A stretch of DNA of 64,000 nucleotides from Desulfovibrio aminophilus DSM 12254. Its GTDB lineage: Bacteria > Desulfobacterota > Desulfovibrionia > Desulfovibrionales > Desulfovibrionaceae. Below are positions 8,445 to 17,538 of the stretch, piece by piece. The position numbers and the translations under genes were made by a program. The notes beneath the pieces were generated by a model. That model was given only the letters and a program-made list of their open reading frames with translations, made no database searches and had not been told where the DNA came from. Within the stretch, counting starts at the first letter, position 1, and every line of letters starts with the position of its first letter. Location: contig NZ_KE383875.1 of NCBI RefSeq assembly GCF_000422565.1, forward strand, positions 193,742 to 257,741, written 5' to 3'.

Positions 8445-9279
8445 CGCCCACGTCTACAGCCTGCCCGCCCGGCTGCGCGACCCGGCCGTGGACCTGCCGC
8501 CCGGCGACGAGGCCGTGGCCCGCGCCATCCATCGCCACCCCGAAGGGCCCCACGCGCTCTCACTCTCGGCGCCGGAGGCCATCCGGGAATCCATGGACCG
8601 CTGCGGCATCCGGCGCAGCGTCCTGGTGAGCTTTCCCTGGAACTGCCCCGGGCTGTGCCGGGAGAACAACGACCATGTGCTCGGGCAGGCGGCCGCCGAT
8701 CCGCGTTTCCTGGCCGTGTGCTCGGCGCGTCCGGGCCTGCCGGGATGGGAGGAGGAGGTCCGGCGGACCCTGGCCGCGGGCGCGGCGGGCATCAAGATCA
8801 ACCCGGTCTGGCAACACCTGGAGCTGGACGGGCCCGAGGTTCTCGAACTGGCGGCCCTGGCCGAGGAGGCCGGAACCTTTCTCATGGTCCACGTGGACCA
8901 CGCCTACCGCCGCTCCCCGGCGTCGCCCGCCCGGCTCTTCGCCTTGGCCGAGCGCAGGCCCGGCCTGCGCATCCTGGCCGCCCACCTGGGCGGGCTGCTG
9001 GGCCTCTACGCCCTGCATCCCCCGGTGGCCCGGACCCTGGCCAACGTCTGGTTCGACACCGCCGTCTCCTCCACCCTGGAGATGGTGGGCTTCTGCCACC
9101 GCGCCGGGCTGGCCGAGCGCCTCGTCTTCGGCTCGGACTTCCCCTTCAACCACTGCCACGACCAGATCACGGTCCTGGAGGGCCTGCGCCGCCTGGGGCT
9201 GCCGCCCGCCGACCTGGAGGCCCTGCTGGAGGGCAACTTCCTGCGACTGGCCCGGATCGCCCCGGAGAAACGGCCATGA
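8437..9279 (+). CDS. Amidohydrolase-2 family TIM-barrel protein
   Basis: This 280-residue protein has the barrel landmarks of amidohydrolase family 2: GIKINPVWQHL, MVHVDHAY, ILAAHLGGLLGLY and LVFGSDFPFNHC near the end. The opening strand, which usually reads Asp-x-His-x-His, here reads DAHVY, so the second metal-binding His is a Tyr. It might still bind one metal, or it might be a repurposed fold. Its role in the glycan locus is unknown; hydrolysis or decarboxylation of a sugar-derived acid is conceivable. ATG at 8437 overlaps the previous gene. Confidence 0.7.
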   Translation: MLDAHVYSLPARLRDPAVDLPPGDEAVARAIHRHPEGPHALSLSAPEAIRESMDRCGIRRSVLVSFPWNCPGLCRENNDHVLGQAAADPRFLAVCSARPGLPGWEEEVRRTLAAGAAGIKINPVWQHLELDGPEVLELAALAEEAGTFLMVHVDHAYRRSPASPARLFALAERRPGLRILAAHLGGLLGLYALHPPVARTLANVWFDTAVSSTLEMVGFCHRAGLAERLVFGSDFPFNHCHDQITVLEGLRRLGLPPADLEALLEGNFLRLARIAPEKRP

Positions 9280-9998
9280 CCGTGGTCAGCGGCCACCAGC
9301 CCGCCTACCTCCCCTGGCTCGGGCTCCTGCACAAGACCAGCCTGTGCGACGTCTTCGTCTTCATGGACGACGTGCAGTTCCTGGACCGCGACTTCATCCA
9401 CCGCAACCGGGTCATGGCCCCGGACGGCAAGGTTTTCTGGCTCACCGTACCGGTGGCCCGCAAGGAATCCGAATCCCCGCGCATCAAGGACATCAGGATC
9501 GCCGAGGGCGGCGGCAGGCCGGACTGGCGCAAGGCCCACTGGCTCACGCTCCAGACATGCTACGGCAAGGCCCCCTTCTTCCGGGAATACGCCCCGTTCT
9601 TCCAATGGCTCTACCTGGAGAACCGCTGGGAGCGGCTGGCCGACCTGAACCGGGCCATTTTCGACCAGGCATTGGAATGGTTCGGCCTCTCCCCCCGGGT
9701 CGTCACCGGCTCGGAGCAGAACTTCCAGGGCAGGAAATCAGACCTGGTCCTGGAACACGGCCTGCGTTTCGAGGCCGACACCGTGGTCACCGGGGCCATG
9801 GGGCGGGACTACATCCGTTGCGGGGACTTCGAGGCCCGAGGCATCCGGGTGGTCTTCCAAGACTACGTCCATCCCGTCTACGACCAGGGCCGGGAGCCCT
9901 TCACGTCGCGCCTGTCCTTCGTGGACCTCCTCTTCCGGCGCGGCCCGGAGAGCGCCGCCGTCTGCCTCTCCGGCAACCTCTCGAGGAGCGCGCTATGA
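9276..9998 (+). CDS. WbqC family protein
   Basis: The 240-residue protein starts with SGHQPAYLPWLGLLHK (5-20), the clear WbqC signature, followed by FMDDVQFLDRDFIHRNRV. WbqC-like proteins occur in O-antigen and flagellar glycan clusters and are thought to act in amino-sugar assembly, though their reaction is not firmly known. ATG at 9276 overlaps the previous stop by four bases (ATGA), and its own end overlaps the next gene in the same way. Confidence 0.88.
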   Translation: MTVVSGHQPAYLPWLGLLHKTSLCDVFVFMDDVQFLDRDFIHRNRVMAPDGKVFWLTVPVARKESESPRIKDIRIAEGGGRPDWRKAHWLTLQTCYGKAPFFREYAPFFQWLYLENRWERLADLNRAIFDQALEWFGLSPRVVTGSEQNFQGRKSDLVLEHGLRFEADTVVTGAMGRDYIRCGDFEARGIRVVFQDYVHPVYDQGREPFTSRLSFVDLLFRRGPESAAVCLSGNLSRSAL

Positions 9999-11071
9999 AC
10001 GGGTTCGTCCCGATGGTGGAACTGGAGGGCCGTTGCATCGGCCCAGGCCGGCCGGTCTTCGTCATCGCCGAGATCGGGATCAACCACAACGGCGACCTGG
10101 ATCTGGCCCGCCGCAGCGTGGACGCGGCGGCCGAGGCCGGGGCGGACTGCGTCAAATTCCAGACGTTCCGGGCCGAGGAATTCATGGCCGACCGGGAGCT
10201 GGAATACGAATATCTTTCCGCCGGAACGCCCGTGCGCGAAAAGATGTACGAGATGTTCAAACGCCTGGAGCTGCCCTTCGCCTGGCACCGGACGCTTTTC
10301 GAACACGCCCGTTCCAGGGGCCTCGTTCCGCTCACCTCGGTGGCCGACCCGCTCTGCGTCGAGGCCGCCCTGGAGGCCGGAGCCGGAGCCTTCAAGCTGG
10401 CCTCCGAGGATCTCATCAACCTGCCCCTGCTGGACTCTGTCGCCGCCCGGGGCCTGCCCCTGATCCTCTCCACCGGCATGGCCGACGAGGAGGAGATCGC
10501 CGACGCCCTGGACGTGCTCAGGCGGCGCGGCGCCGATCGGACGATCTTCCTGCACTGCGTCTCGCTCTATCCGACGCGCGACGAGGAGACCAATCTGCGG
10601 CGCATGACGGCCCTGGCGCGGGTCACCGGAGCCGTGACCGGCTATTCCGACCACACCCTGGGCTCCGAAGCCTGTCTGGCCGCCGTGGCCCTGGGGGCTT
10701 GCGTCCTGGAGAAGCACTTCACCCTGGATCGTTCCCTGCCCGGCCCGGACCACTCCCTGAGCGCCGATCCCCGGGAACTGGCCGACCTCGTGCGCTCGGT
10801 GCGCCGCGTGGAGGCCATGCTCGGCGGAGAAAGCCTGGAAATCGCCGCGCGCGAGCGGGAATTCCGGCACGCATTTCGCAGATCGGTGGTCGCGGCGCGC
10901 CCCTTGCGGCGCGGGACCGTGCTGACCGCCGATGACCTGACCCTCAAACGTCCCGGTTCCGGTCTTCGGGCCCGGGAAATCCCCCGGCTTCTCGGCCGCG
11001 TCCTGGACAGGGATCTGCCCGGGGACGCCCAGATCGCCTGGGGCATGCTGCAAACGGAGCGGAACTCATGA
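9995..11071 (+). CDS. pseI: Pseudaminic/sialic acid synthase (PseI/NeuB family)
   Basis: This enzyme condenses a 6-carbon amino sugar with phosphoenolpyruvate to give a nine-carbon nonulosonic acid. The 358-residue protein has the family opening EIGINHNGDLDLA (Glu26, Asn30, His31), VKFQTF, KLASEDLINLPLL, ILSTGMAD, TGYSDHT and EKHFTLDRSLPGPDH. A C-terminal SAF (antifreeze-like) domain runs from about residue 295 (RRSVVAARPLRRGTVL). It completes the PseB-C-G-I series, so I call it PseI, though sequence alone cannot fully separate it from NeuB or LegI. ATGA overlap joins it to WbqC upstream. Confidence 0.92.
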   Translation: MNGFVPMVELEGRCIGPGRPVFVIAEIGINHNGDLDLARRSVDAAAEAGADCVKFQTFRAEEFMADRELEYEYLSAGTPVREKMYEMFKRLELPFAWHRTLFEHARSRGLVPLTSVADPLCVEAALEAGAGAFKLASEDLINLPLLDSVAARGLPLILSTGMADEEEIADALDVLRRRGADRTIFLHCVSLYPTRDEETNLRRMTALARVTGAVTGYSDHTLGSEACLAAVALGACVLEKHFTLDRSLPGPDHSLSADPRELADLVRSVRRVEAMLGGESLEIAAREREFRHAFRRSVVAARPLRRGTVLTADDLTLKRPGSGLRAREIPRLLGRVLDRDLPGDAQIAWGMLQTERNS

Positions 11072-12192
11072 AGGCCCAGACCACGCCCCGCGAAAACTTC
11101 CAGAAGCTCATCAACCGTTTCGTGGACCAGCTCGCCTTCGCCCGGAACCCCTCGGAGGAGGCCCCGGCCTTCCCCCAGCACATCCACATCGAGCCGACCA
11201 ACGCCTGCAACCTGCGCTGCATCCACTGCGTGCAGGACACCATGTCGCGCAAGCGCGGCTTCATGGACATGGAAATCTTCCGCCGGATCATCGACGAGAT
11301 CGGACCGTTGGGCTGCGCCATCACCCTGGACGTGCAGGGCGAACCCCTGCTCCATCCCCGGGCCCTGGACATGGTGGCCTACGCCAAGGCCGCCGGGTGC
11401 CACGTCTCGCTGCTGACCAACGCCACGCTCCTGGACGCGGCCAAATCCGCCCGGCTGATCGAACTGGGCCTGGACCGCGTGGTCTTCTCCTTCGACGCCG
11501 TGGACCCCGAGCTGTACGAACGCATCCGCCTGCGCTCCAAGTTCAAGCCCACCCTGGCCAACATCCTGGAGTTCCTGCGCCAAAACGTGGAGGCGGGCTC
11601 CCCCACCTTCGTCTGCGCCTCCATCATCCACCAGGAGGCCACGCGCGGGCACCTGGAGGACTACAAGCGCTATTTCACGGAGCTGCCGGTGAACACCATC
11701 TTCGTCAGCGAACTGCTCAACATGTCCGGCCACTCCCGCGTCTCCGGCGAAATCGACCTCTCCGGCAAATCCGGCGTGGAGAAGGACGCGCGCCCCATCT
11801 GCCGGGTGCCCTGGGAAAACATCACCGTGAACTGGGACGGCCGAGTCTGCTCCTGCCCCTTGGACTTCGAGGTTTCCTGCCCGGTGGGCGACGTCCATTC
11901 CCAGTCCCTGAACGAAATTTGGACGAGCGGCGCCTTCCGGGCCTTCCGCCGGGCGCACCTGGACCGCGACTACGCCCGCTTCGAAAAAGACCAGACCCTC
12001 TGTTCAGCCTGCAACTGCCTCTGGGATCCGGAATACGACTTGCGGGCCTATGACGGGTTCGTGAAGAAGGCCATCGTGCGCCAAGCCTCGCATTACGCGA
12101 CCGCCCTGGCCGAAAAGAAGGACGATTCGGGAATGGAGGCCAAGCGCGCCGCGCTCATGGCCCGCATCGAGGAACTCAAGGCCGCGGACTGA
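11068..12192 (+). CDS. Radical SAM protein with SPASM-type C-terminus
   Basis: The 374-residue protein has the radical SAM cluster motif as Cys47-x3-Cys51-x2-Cys54 (TNACNLRCIHC), then GEPLLHP and SFDAVDPELYERIR. Near the C-terminus further cysteines (CRVPWENITVNWDGRVCSCPLDF, then LCSACNCLWD) suggest SPASM auxiliary iron-sulfur clusters. It should cleave SAM to start radical chemistry on a sugar, peptide or lipid substrate that is not identifiable. It overlaps the pseI stop by four bases and is the first of three radical SAM genes in the cluster. Confidence 0.85.
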   Translation: MKAQTTPRENFQKLINRFVDQLAFARNPSEEAPAFPQHIHIEPTNACNLRCIHCVQDTMSRKRGFMDMEIFRRIIDEIGPLGCAITLDVQGEPLLHPRALDMVAYAKAAGCHVSLLTNATLLDAAKSARLIELGLDRVVFSFDAVDPELYERIRLRSKFKPTLANILEFLRQNVEAGSPTFVCASIIHQEATRGHLEDYKRYFTELPVNTIFVSELLNMSGHSRVSGEIDLSGKSGVEKDARPICRVPWENITVNWDGRVCSCPLDFEVSCPVGDVHSQSLNEIWTSGAFRAFRRAHLDRDYARFEKDQTLCSACNCLWDPEYDLRAYDGFVKKAIVRQASHYATALAEKKDDSGMEAKRAALMARIEELKAAD

Positions 12193-12224
12193 GCCGCGAC
12201 GCATTCCGGAACAAGGAGATCAGC

Positions 12225-13901
12225 ATGTCTGTCCGCACGGTTCTTCTGGTCGACGTGATCCAGTTCCCCAAAAGCGAACTGCTCAAGGTTCTGGGCAAGG
12301 ACGTCCACGAGGTGTTCTACCACTACCAGATCAAGCCCGAGCCCATCGGGCTGCTCTACGTCGGGGCCGCGCTGAAGAAGGAGCGCCCCGACATCGAGGT
12401 CAAGATCCTCGACCTGAACAACCTCTTCTCCCTGGCCATGGAGGACAACTACTTCCAGACCAGGAGCCTCGACGACTTCCTGCGGGAGCAGTTCGAGCCC
12501 GTGCTGCGCCGGATGCGGCCCGAGGTCGTCGGCCTGCAGTACCTCTTCAGCGCCAGCAAGGAGTACGTGCTGCATTTGGCCGAGCTGACCAAGAAAATCC
12601 TGCCCGAGGCCAAGGTGGTCATCGGCGGCAACGCCGCCACGGCGGTCTCCGACGCGCTCCTCAAGCTCCCCTCGGTGGACTACGTGCTTCTCGGCGAGGG
12701 CGAACGTCCCATGGCCCGGCTCGTGAACCACATCGACGCGGGCGGCGACGGCGATCCGGACATCCAGGGCGTGGCGGGGAAGACCGTGCGCAGCACGGAA
12801 CGCGACCTCCTCGACGACCTCGACGAGATCCCCTTCCCGGACTTCGACCTCCTGCTCATGGACAAGGAGTGGTACTTCAACCAGCTCGGCTGGGGCCGGA
12901 TCACCTATCCCGACGAATGGGCCGAACCCGGCGCGGTCTACCGCTCGGCGGCCTTCCTCCACTCGCGCGGCTGTCCCTACCAGTGCATCTTCTGCGCCAG
13001 CCACGTGGTCCACGGCCGCAAGCTCCGCCAGCGTTCCATAGAGAATGTCCGCGAGGAGCTGACCATGTACAAGGAGAAGTACGGAATCAACCGCGTCCTG
13101 GCCAACGACGACACCTTCAACTTCGACAAGGACCGCACCCTGGCCCTCTGCGAGATCATCTCCGGCCTGGGCATGGAGCTGGTCCTGCCCAACAACATCT
13201 CCATGCGCGTGCTGGACGACGACATCTGCAAGGCGTTCAAGTCCACCCGCACGAAGTCCCTGCACATCGCCATCGAGAGCGGCAACCAGGAGATCCAGCT
13301 CAAGGTCATGAAGAAGAAACTGGACCTGGAGGACATCCGCCGCAAGGTCCACCTGCTGCGCAAGTACAACTTCTGGGTCCGGGCCTACTGGGTTCTCGGC
13401 CTTCCCGGCGAGACGCCGAAGACCGTGCGCGACACCATCGAGTACGCCGCGAGCCTGCCCCTGGACTGGAACGTCTTCCACATGGCGACCCCCCTGGTGG
13501 GCAGCGAGATGTTCGACATCGCCCAGCGCACGGGCATCATGCGCTACAAGGACGACACGGACATCCACTACGAGAACCTGAGCATGGACGTGCTCGAGCC
13601 CTACGGCGTGAGCATCCGCGAGGTCTACGACTACGCCAACATCAGCGTGAACTTCATGGACAACCACAACATGATGAACGGGGAGCTGAACCGCGCGGTC
13701 GGAGCCTTCAAGGACGTGTTGCGCTGCTACCCCTTCCACGCCATCGGCTGGCACTGCCTGAAGCAGTGCTACGAGCGGATGGGCGACGCCCAGGGCCTGG
13801 CCGAGGCCGAGGCCGGGCTGGACAAGGCCCTGGAGAATCCCGACGGCCGGGCGGCCTTCGACAAGTACGTGACCCGGGGCTTCCGGGTGGAGCTCCAATG
13901 A
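12225..13901 (+). CDS. B12-binding-type radical SAM protein
   Basis: The 558-residue protein has an N-terminal Rossmann-like region typical of cobalamin-binding domains (VVIGGNAATAVSDALL, YVLLGEGE). The radical SAM motif follows at Cys250-x3-Cys254-x2-Cys257 (GCPYQCIFC). A helical TPR-like tail (GWHCLKQCYERMGDAQGLAEAEA) follows. Related enzymes methylate unactivated carbon or phosphorus; the substrate here is unknown. ATG at 12225 follows AAGGAG. The 32-base gap before it is one of the larger gaps in the operon. The next gene starts by ATGA overlap and is itself a C-methyltransferase-like protein. Confidence 0.85.
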   Translation: MSVRTVLLVDVIQFPKSELLKVLGKDVHEVFYHYQIKPEPIGLLYVGAALKKERPDIEVKILDLNNLFSLAMEDNYFQTRSLDDFLREQFEPVLRRMRPEVVGLQYLFSASKEYVLHLAELTKKILPEAKVVIGGNAATAVSDALLKLPSVDYVLLGEGERPMARLVNHIDAGGDGDPDIQGVAGKTVRSTERDLLDDLDEIPFPDFDLLLMDKEWYFNQLGWGRITYPDEWAEPGAVYRSAAFLHSRGCPYQCIFCASHVVHGRKLRQRSIENVREELTMYKEKYGINRVLANDDTFNFDKDRTLALCEIISGLGMELVLPNNISMRVLDDDICKAFKSTRTKSLHIAIESGNQEIQLKVMKKKLDLEDIRRKVHLLRKYNFWVRAYWVLGLPGETPKTVRDTIEYAASLPLDWNVFHMATPLVGSEMFDIAQRTGIMRYKDDTDIHYENLSMDVLEPYGVSIREVYDYANISVNFMDNHNMMNGELNRAVGAFKDVLRCYPFHAIGWHCLKQCYERMGDAQGLAEAEAGLDKALENPDGRAAFDKYVTRGFRVELQ

Positions 13902-15097
13902 CCAGGATCGCGTCCTGCGGCGTCTGCGCCTCCACGGACCATGAGTCCGTCCTGTCCCGGCGCTTCGAGATATCCTTCATGGAGGGGCTGCCGGTCTTCG
14001 AATACGCCCGCTGCGAGGACTGCGGCTTCGTCTTCGTCCGCGATCCCCTGGACGAGAAGCGGGCCGAGGCCTACTACAACTCCTCCTTCCGCTGGGGCCA
14101 CGTCTACGAAACTCCACCTCCGTCGGCGCGGGCCATCTGGGAATCCCAGGCGGCCTTCCTGTCCGGGGCCATACCTCCGGGCGGCCGGGTTCTGGAAATC
14201 GGCTCCGGGCCCGGCTACTTCCTGCGGCTCCTGCTCGACACGGGCCTGGCCGGGAAGGCCGTGGGCCACGAGATGTCCCCCCGGGCCCTGGAATACGGCC
14301 GGAACGTCCTCGGCCTGGGCATGACGGACGCCGGAACGGTCTCCCTGGAGGAGATCACCGCCGCCGGTCCCTACGACCTCGTGGTTCTGCGGCACGTCCT
14401 GGAGCACATCCCGGCCCCGGACCGCTACCTGGCGGGCCTGCTCCCGCTTCTGGGCCGGAGCGGGCGGCTGTTCGTGGAGACGCCCTGCCTGGACGTCCTG
14501 GACGCCCGGGCCCAGGCATTTCCGGTCTTCGAACACGTGAACTACTTTTCCCAGGCCCAGATGGCGCATCTGCTCGGCCGTCTCGGGCTGACGCTTCTGG
14601 CCGAAGGCCGGGACGTCTACTCCCCGGACTCCGAGAAGCCTTACAGAGTCCTGCGGGCCCTGGCCCAGGCGGGCGGGAGGACGTCGGCCGCTCCGGCCCC
14701 CCGGTCCCCCCTGACCGCCCGGGACTTCCAGGAATTCTCCGCCCGCTCCGACGTGCTCGGCGCGGCCGAGAAGGCCGTTCTCGACGCCCTGGCCTCGGAC
14801 CCCGGCCCGGACACGGTCTACGCCTTTCACGCCGCCTCCAACGAAACCCTGGCCCTGCTGCGGCGCACCGGTCTGGTCGAAAAACGCCCGGTGGCGGCCA
14901 TCTTCGACAGCAACACCGGCAAGTGGGGGCAGACCATCGAAGGGGTGCCCGTAATGTCGCCGGAGCAGATGAAAGAAATCAGACCGCAACGCATCATCAT
15001 CGGCTCCAGCGCCTTCCGCCGCGAGATCGGCGAGGGCCTCCGGGCGGCCGGAGTGGAGGAATCCCGAATCCTCGACCCCTGGGAGCCGATCCCATGA
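13898..15097 (+). CDS. Sugar C-methyltransferase-like protein with zinc ribbon
   Basis: The 399-residue protein starts with a small zinc site (Cys7-x2-Cys10 and Cys39-x2-Cys42). A SAM-binding core follows (VLEIGSGPGYF, 98-108; LVVLRHVLEHI; LFVETPCLD). A C-terminal third domain (YAFHAASNETLALLRR, AIFDSNTGKWGQTIEGVPV) closes the protein. This three-part layout is that of NovU/TylC3-type TDP-sugar C-methyltransferases. The natural substrate here is not known, but a ketosugar nucleotide is likely. ATG at 13898 overlaps the previous stop. Confidence 0.82.
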   Translation: MTRIASCGVCASTDHESVLSRRFEISFMEGLPVFEYARCEDCGFVFVRDPLDEKRAEAYYNSSFRWGHVYETPPPSARAIWESQAAFLSGAIPPGGRVLEIGSGPGYFLRLLLDTGLAGKAVGHEMSPRALEYGRNVLGLGMTDAGTVSLEEITAAGPYDLVVLRHVLEHIPAPDRYLAGLLPLLGRSGRLFVETPCLDVLDARAQAFPVFEHVNYFSQAQMAHLLGRLGLTLLAEGRDVYSPDSEKPYRVLRALAQAGGRTSAAPAPRSPLTARDFQEFSARSDVLGAAEKAVLDALASDPGPDTVYAFHAASNETLALLRRTGLVEKRPVAAIFDSNTGKWGQTIEGVPVMSPEQMKEIRPQRIIIGSSAFRREIGEGLRAAGVEESRILDPWEPIP

Positions 15098-16110
15098 ACG
15101 GGACGTTGAACATGCGGGAAATCCCCCTGCCCGGACCGGACCGGGCCGCCGACTGCCAGGCGTTCTCCATGCGCGCCGTGGGCGGCGTACTGTATTTCGG
15201 CACCAGGAACCGGGGCGGGGCGCGCCTCCACCGCCTCGGGCCCGACGGGCGCGTGGAGCCGGTGCTCCGGCTCGACCCCGACAACGTGGACATCTACGGC
15301 ATCTTCCCCTTCGGCGGACGGCTCCTGCTGGGAACCTACAACGAGAAAGGCGGACAGCTCCTGCGGCTGCATCCCGACGGACGGCTGGAGATGATCTTCG
15401 ACCGGGGCCTGGACGACCCGGACAACAAGGACATCTGGTCCCTGGCCGAGCACCGCGGGCGGCTCTACTTCGGCACCTGGAACAACCGGAGCGGCGGCAA
15501 GATCTACCAGGGCGACGGCGAGTCCTTCCGGCGCGTCTGGGATTCCGGCGATCCGGCCGTGTCCTATGTCCGGGCCTTCGCGGAGCTGGACGGACGGCTC
15601 CACGCCTCGCTGGGCAACCGCTGCTCCCCGCCGGTGCTGCTGCATCTGGACGGGGAACGGGTCGAAACCGTGCCCACGCCCATGCTCCCACCCCGAGGCG
15701 ACGTGTACGTCCTGCGGGCCTTCCGCGACCGGCTCTTCCTCGGCGTGGCCGCCTACCACGCCAACGAGGCCGTAGGCGGGGCCGAGGTCTGGTCCTTCGA
15801 CGGGCGGAACTTCTCGCCCAGCGCCCTGGGCGGCTTCGGCAATCCGAACAACATCTACATCCTCTCGATCACGGAGTGGAACGGGACGCTGGTCTGCGCC
15901 ACATACAACTTCAAGGACGGCTGCGAACTCTGGGCCAGCGCCGACGGCGACGCCTGGAAGCCGCTCGTCCGGGGCGGATTCGGCCAGGGTCCGGCCAACG
16001 AGAGCGTGGTCTACGGCCTGGAGGTTCTGGACGGCAGGCTCTACGCGGCCACCCGAAACACCCGGGACGGCTGCCGCCTGTACGTCCTGGACTGCGACGA
16101 GCGGAGGTGA
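15094..16110 (+). CDS. Second beta-propeller-like protein
   Basis: The 338-residue protein is made of repeated blades with an 'LYFGT..N' core: GVLYFGTRNRGGARLHRL, RLLLGTYNEKGGQLLRL, RLYFGTWNNRSGGKIYQ, LFLGVAAYHANEAVGGAEVW, LVCATYNFKDGCELW and LYAATRNTRDGCRLY. That suggests a six-bladed propeller. No signal peptide or membrane segment is seen. The function is unknown. It sits between two methyltransferase genes, starts by overlap at 15094, and is not an obvious duplicate of the propeller at 1475-2800. Confidence 0.68.
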   Translation: MNGTLNMREIPLPGPDRAADCQAFSMRAVGGVLYFGTRNRGGARLHRLGPDGRVEPVLRLDPDNVDIYGIFPFGGRLLLGTYNEKGGQLLRLHPDGRLEMIFDRGLDDPDNKDIWSLAEHRGRLYFGTWNNRSGGKIYQGDGESFRRVWDSGDPAVSYVRAFAELDGRLHASLGNRCSPPVLLHLDGERVETVPTPMLPPRGDVYVLRAFRDRLFLGVAAYHANEAVGGAEVWSFDGRNFSPSALGGFGNPNNIYILSITEWNGTLVCATYNFKDGCELWASADGDAWKPLVRGGFGQGPANESVVYGLEVLDGRLYAATRNTRDGCRLYVLDCDERR

Positions 16111-16113
16111 GCC

Positions 16114-16830
16114 ATGCCCGATCCGACTCTCTTCCGTGAACATCCCGACTACGTGGGCGACGAGCGCGCCGTGGACCTCGTCCTGGACGACCTCTTCCCG
16201 GCAGAAATCCTGCGGCCCGCCTTCGAAGGCTGCCTGGCCGGGGCTCCCACCGAGTACCACGAGGCCATCCTGAACCTGCGCGAGAACAACTTCCGCCACC
16301 GTACCGAAATCTTCATCAGCAACCTCGGCCTGAACACCGTCCGGCCGCGCCGGGTCATCGACGTGGGCACGGGAATGGCCCACTTCCCGCGCCTGTGCGA
16401 GTACTTCGGCCACGACACCCTCTGCACGAGCCTGGAAAGCGAGGACAGCCGTGATTACTACGTCTGCGTCCGCCGCAGGCTTGGTTATCCGGACCCCGTC
16501 GACCTGGAGGTCCGGGCCATGGAGCCGCTGCCCGGGGAACTGCGCGACCTCGACGACTGGATTTTCCTGAGCCCGACGTTCAACATGCAACACGGAGAGC
16601 GCCACTGGGACACGAGCCGCTTCTGGCCCATCGAGCCCTGGCTCTTCCTCTTCCGCGACCTGGCCACGAGGCTGCGCCCCGGCGGCCGCGTCTATTTCTA
16701 CGCCGTGCGCTGCGCGGCGGAACACCTGGGCATCCTGCGGCGGGAGTGCTCCGGCCTCTTCGACTTCCTGAAGGCCAAGCCCTGGGACGGAGAAAAGGAC
16801 TTCGGGGAAATCCTCCTGCGCGCGAAGTGA
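16114..16830 (+). CDS. SAM-dependent methyltransferase-like protein
   Basis: The 238-residue protein has a Rossmann-type motif RVIDVGTGMAHFPRL around residues 78-92 and LRPGGRVYFYAVRC late in the chain, which fits a class I methyltransferase. The acidic residue normally ending strand beta-2 appears in TSLESEDS. The middle (FLSPTFNMQHGERHWDTSRFW) is unusual and may form the acceptor site. The substrate is unknown. It starts three bases after the propeller gene, with GGAGGTGAGCC in front. Confidence 0.7.
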   Translation: MPDPTLFREHPDYVGDERAVDLVLDDLFPAEILRPAFEGCLAGAPTEYHEAILNLRENNFRHRTEIFISNLGLNTVRPRRVIDVGTGMAHFPRLCEYFGHDTLCTSLESEDSRDYYVCVRRRLGYPDPVDLEVRAMEPLPGELRDLDDWIFLSPTFNMQHGERHWDTSRFWPIEPWLFLFRDLATRLRPGGRVYFYAVRCAAEHLGILRRECSGLFDFLKAKPWDGEKDFGEILLRAK

Positions 16831-16836
16831 GGACAC

Positions 16837-17538
16837 ATGGAACGCGTTCTGACCGTCATTCCGGCCAAGGGGCACTCCCGGCGGGTGCCCGGCAAGAACA
16901 GGGCCCTCCTGGCGGGCAAGCCGCTGGTGATTCACGCCGTGGAGCAGGCCCTGGCCTCCGGGGTCTGCGGCGAAATCTGCGTGGGCACGGACAGCGTGGA
17001 GATCGCCGCGCTGGCCCGCGAGGCCGGGGCTTCGGTTCCCTTCCTGCGCACGGACGACGTGGACGACATCACCCCCGTGGGCGTGGCCGCGCTGAACATC
17101 CTGCTCCGCTACCGCGAGGAGCTGAACCGCACCTTCGACCTGCTCTGTCTGCTGCTGACCACCTCGCCGCTGCGCTCGGCCGAGGACATCCGGGCCTGCC
17201 GCGACGTGCTCCTGTCCCGGCCGGACCTGGACGCCTCCATGAGCTTCGTGCGGGCCGAGAAGCACCCGGCCTGGGCCTGGAAATTCGCCGATGGGGGGCG
17301 CATCGAGCCCATGTTCCCGGACCGCTGCGACCTGGGGCGGCACGAGCTGGACCCGGCCTACTACGTGGACGGCGCGGTCTACTGGGCCAGGGTTCCGTTC
17401 TTCGAGCAGGCGGGCGGCAACCAGTACGCCGGCCGGGTGGGCGGGCACGTCATGGACCCGGAGCGGGCCGTGGACGTGGACACCCCCCTGGATCTGGCCT
17501 TCGCGGAATATCTGCTGACCCGGGAGCGCGGACGGTGA
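16837..17538 (+). CDS. pseF: CMP-nonulosonic acid cytidylyltransferase (PseF/NeuA family)
   Basis: The 233-residue enzyme activates a nonulosonic acid with CTP before transfer. It has the nucleotide-binding start IPAKGHSRRVPGKN, the LLLTTSPLRSAEDI stretch (the counterpart of the LQPTSP motif), and DPERAVDVDTPLDL at the end. The Gly-Gly-Ser of the common IPARGGS signature is Gly-His-Ser here. Length is normal. Its gene overlaps the next by four bases (GTGA). With the partial copy at position 1, the locus has at least two such enzymes. Confidence 0.87.
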   Translation: MERVLTVIPAKGHSRRVPGKNRALLAGKPLVIHAVEQALASGVCGEICVGTDSVEIAALAREAGASVPFLRTDDVDDITPVGVAALNILLRYREELNRTFDLLCLLLTTSPLRSAEDIRACRDVLLSRPDLDASMSFVRAEKHPAWAWKFADGGRIEPMFPDRCDLGRHELDPAYYVDGAVYWARVPFFEQAGGNQYAGRVGGHVMDPERAVDVDTPLDLAFAEYLLTRERGR

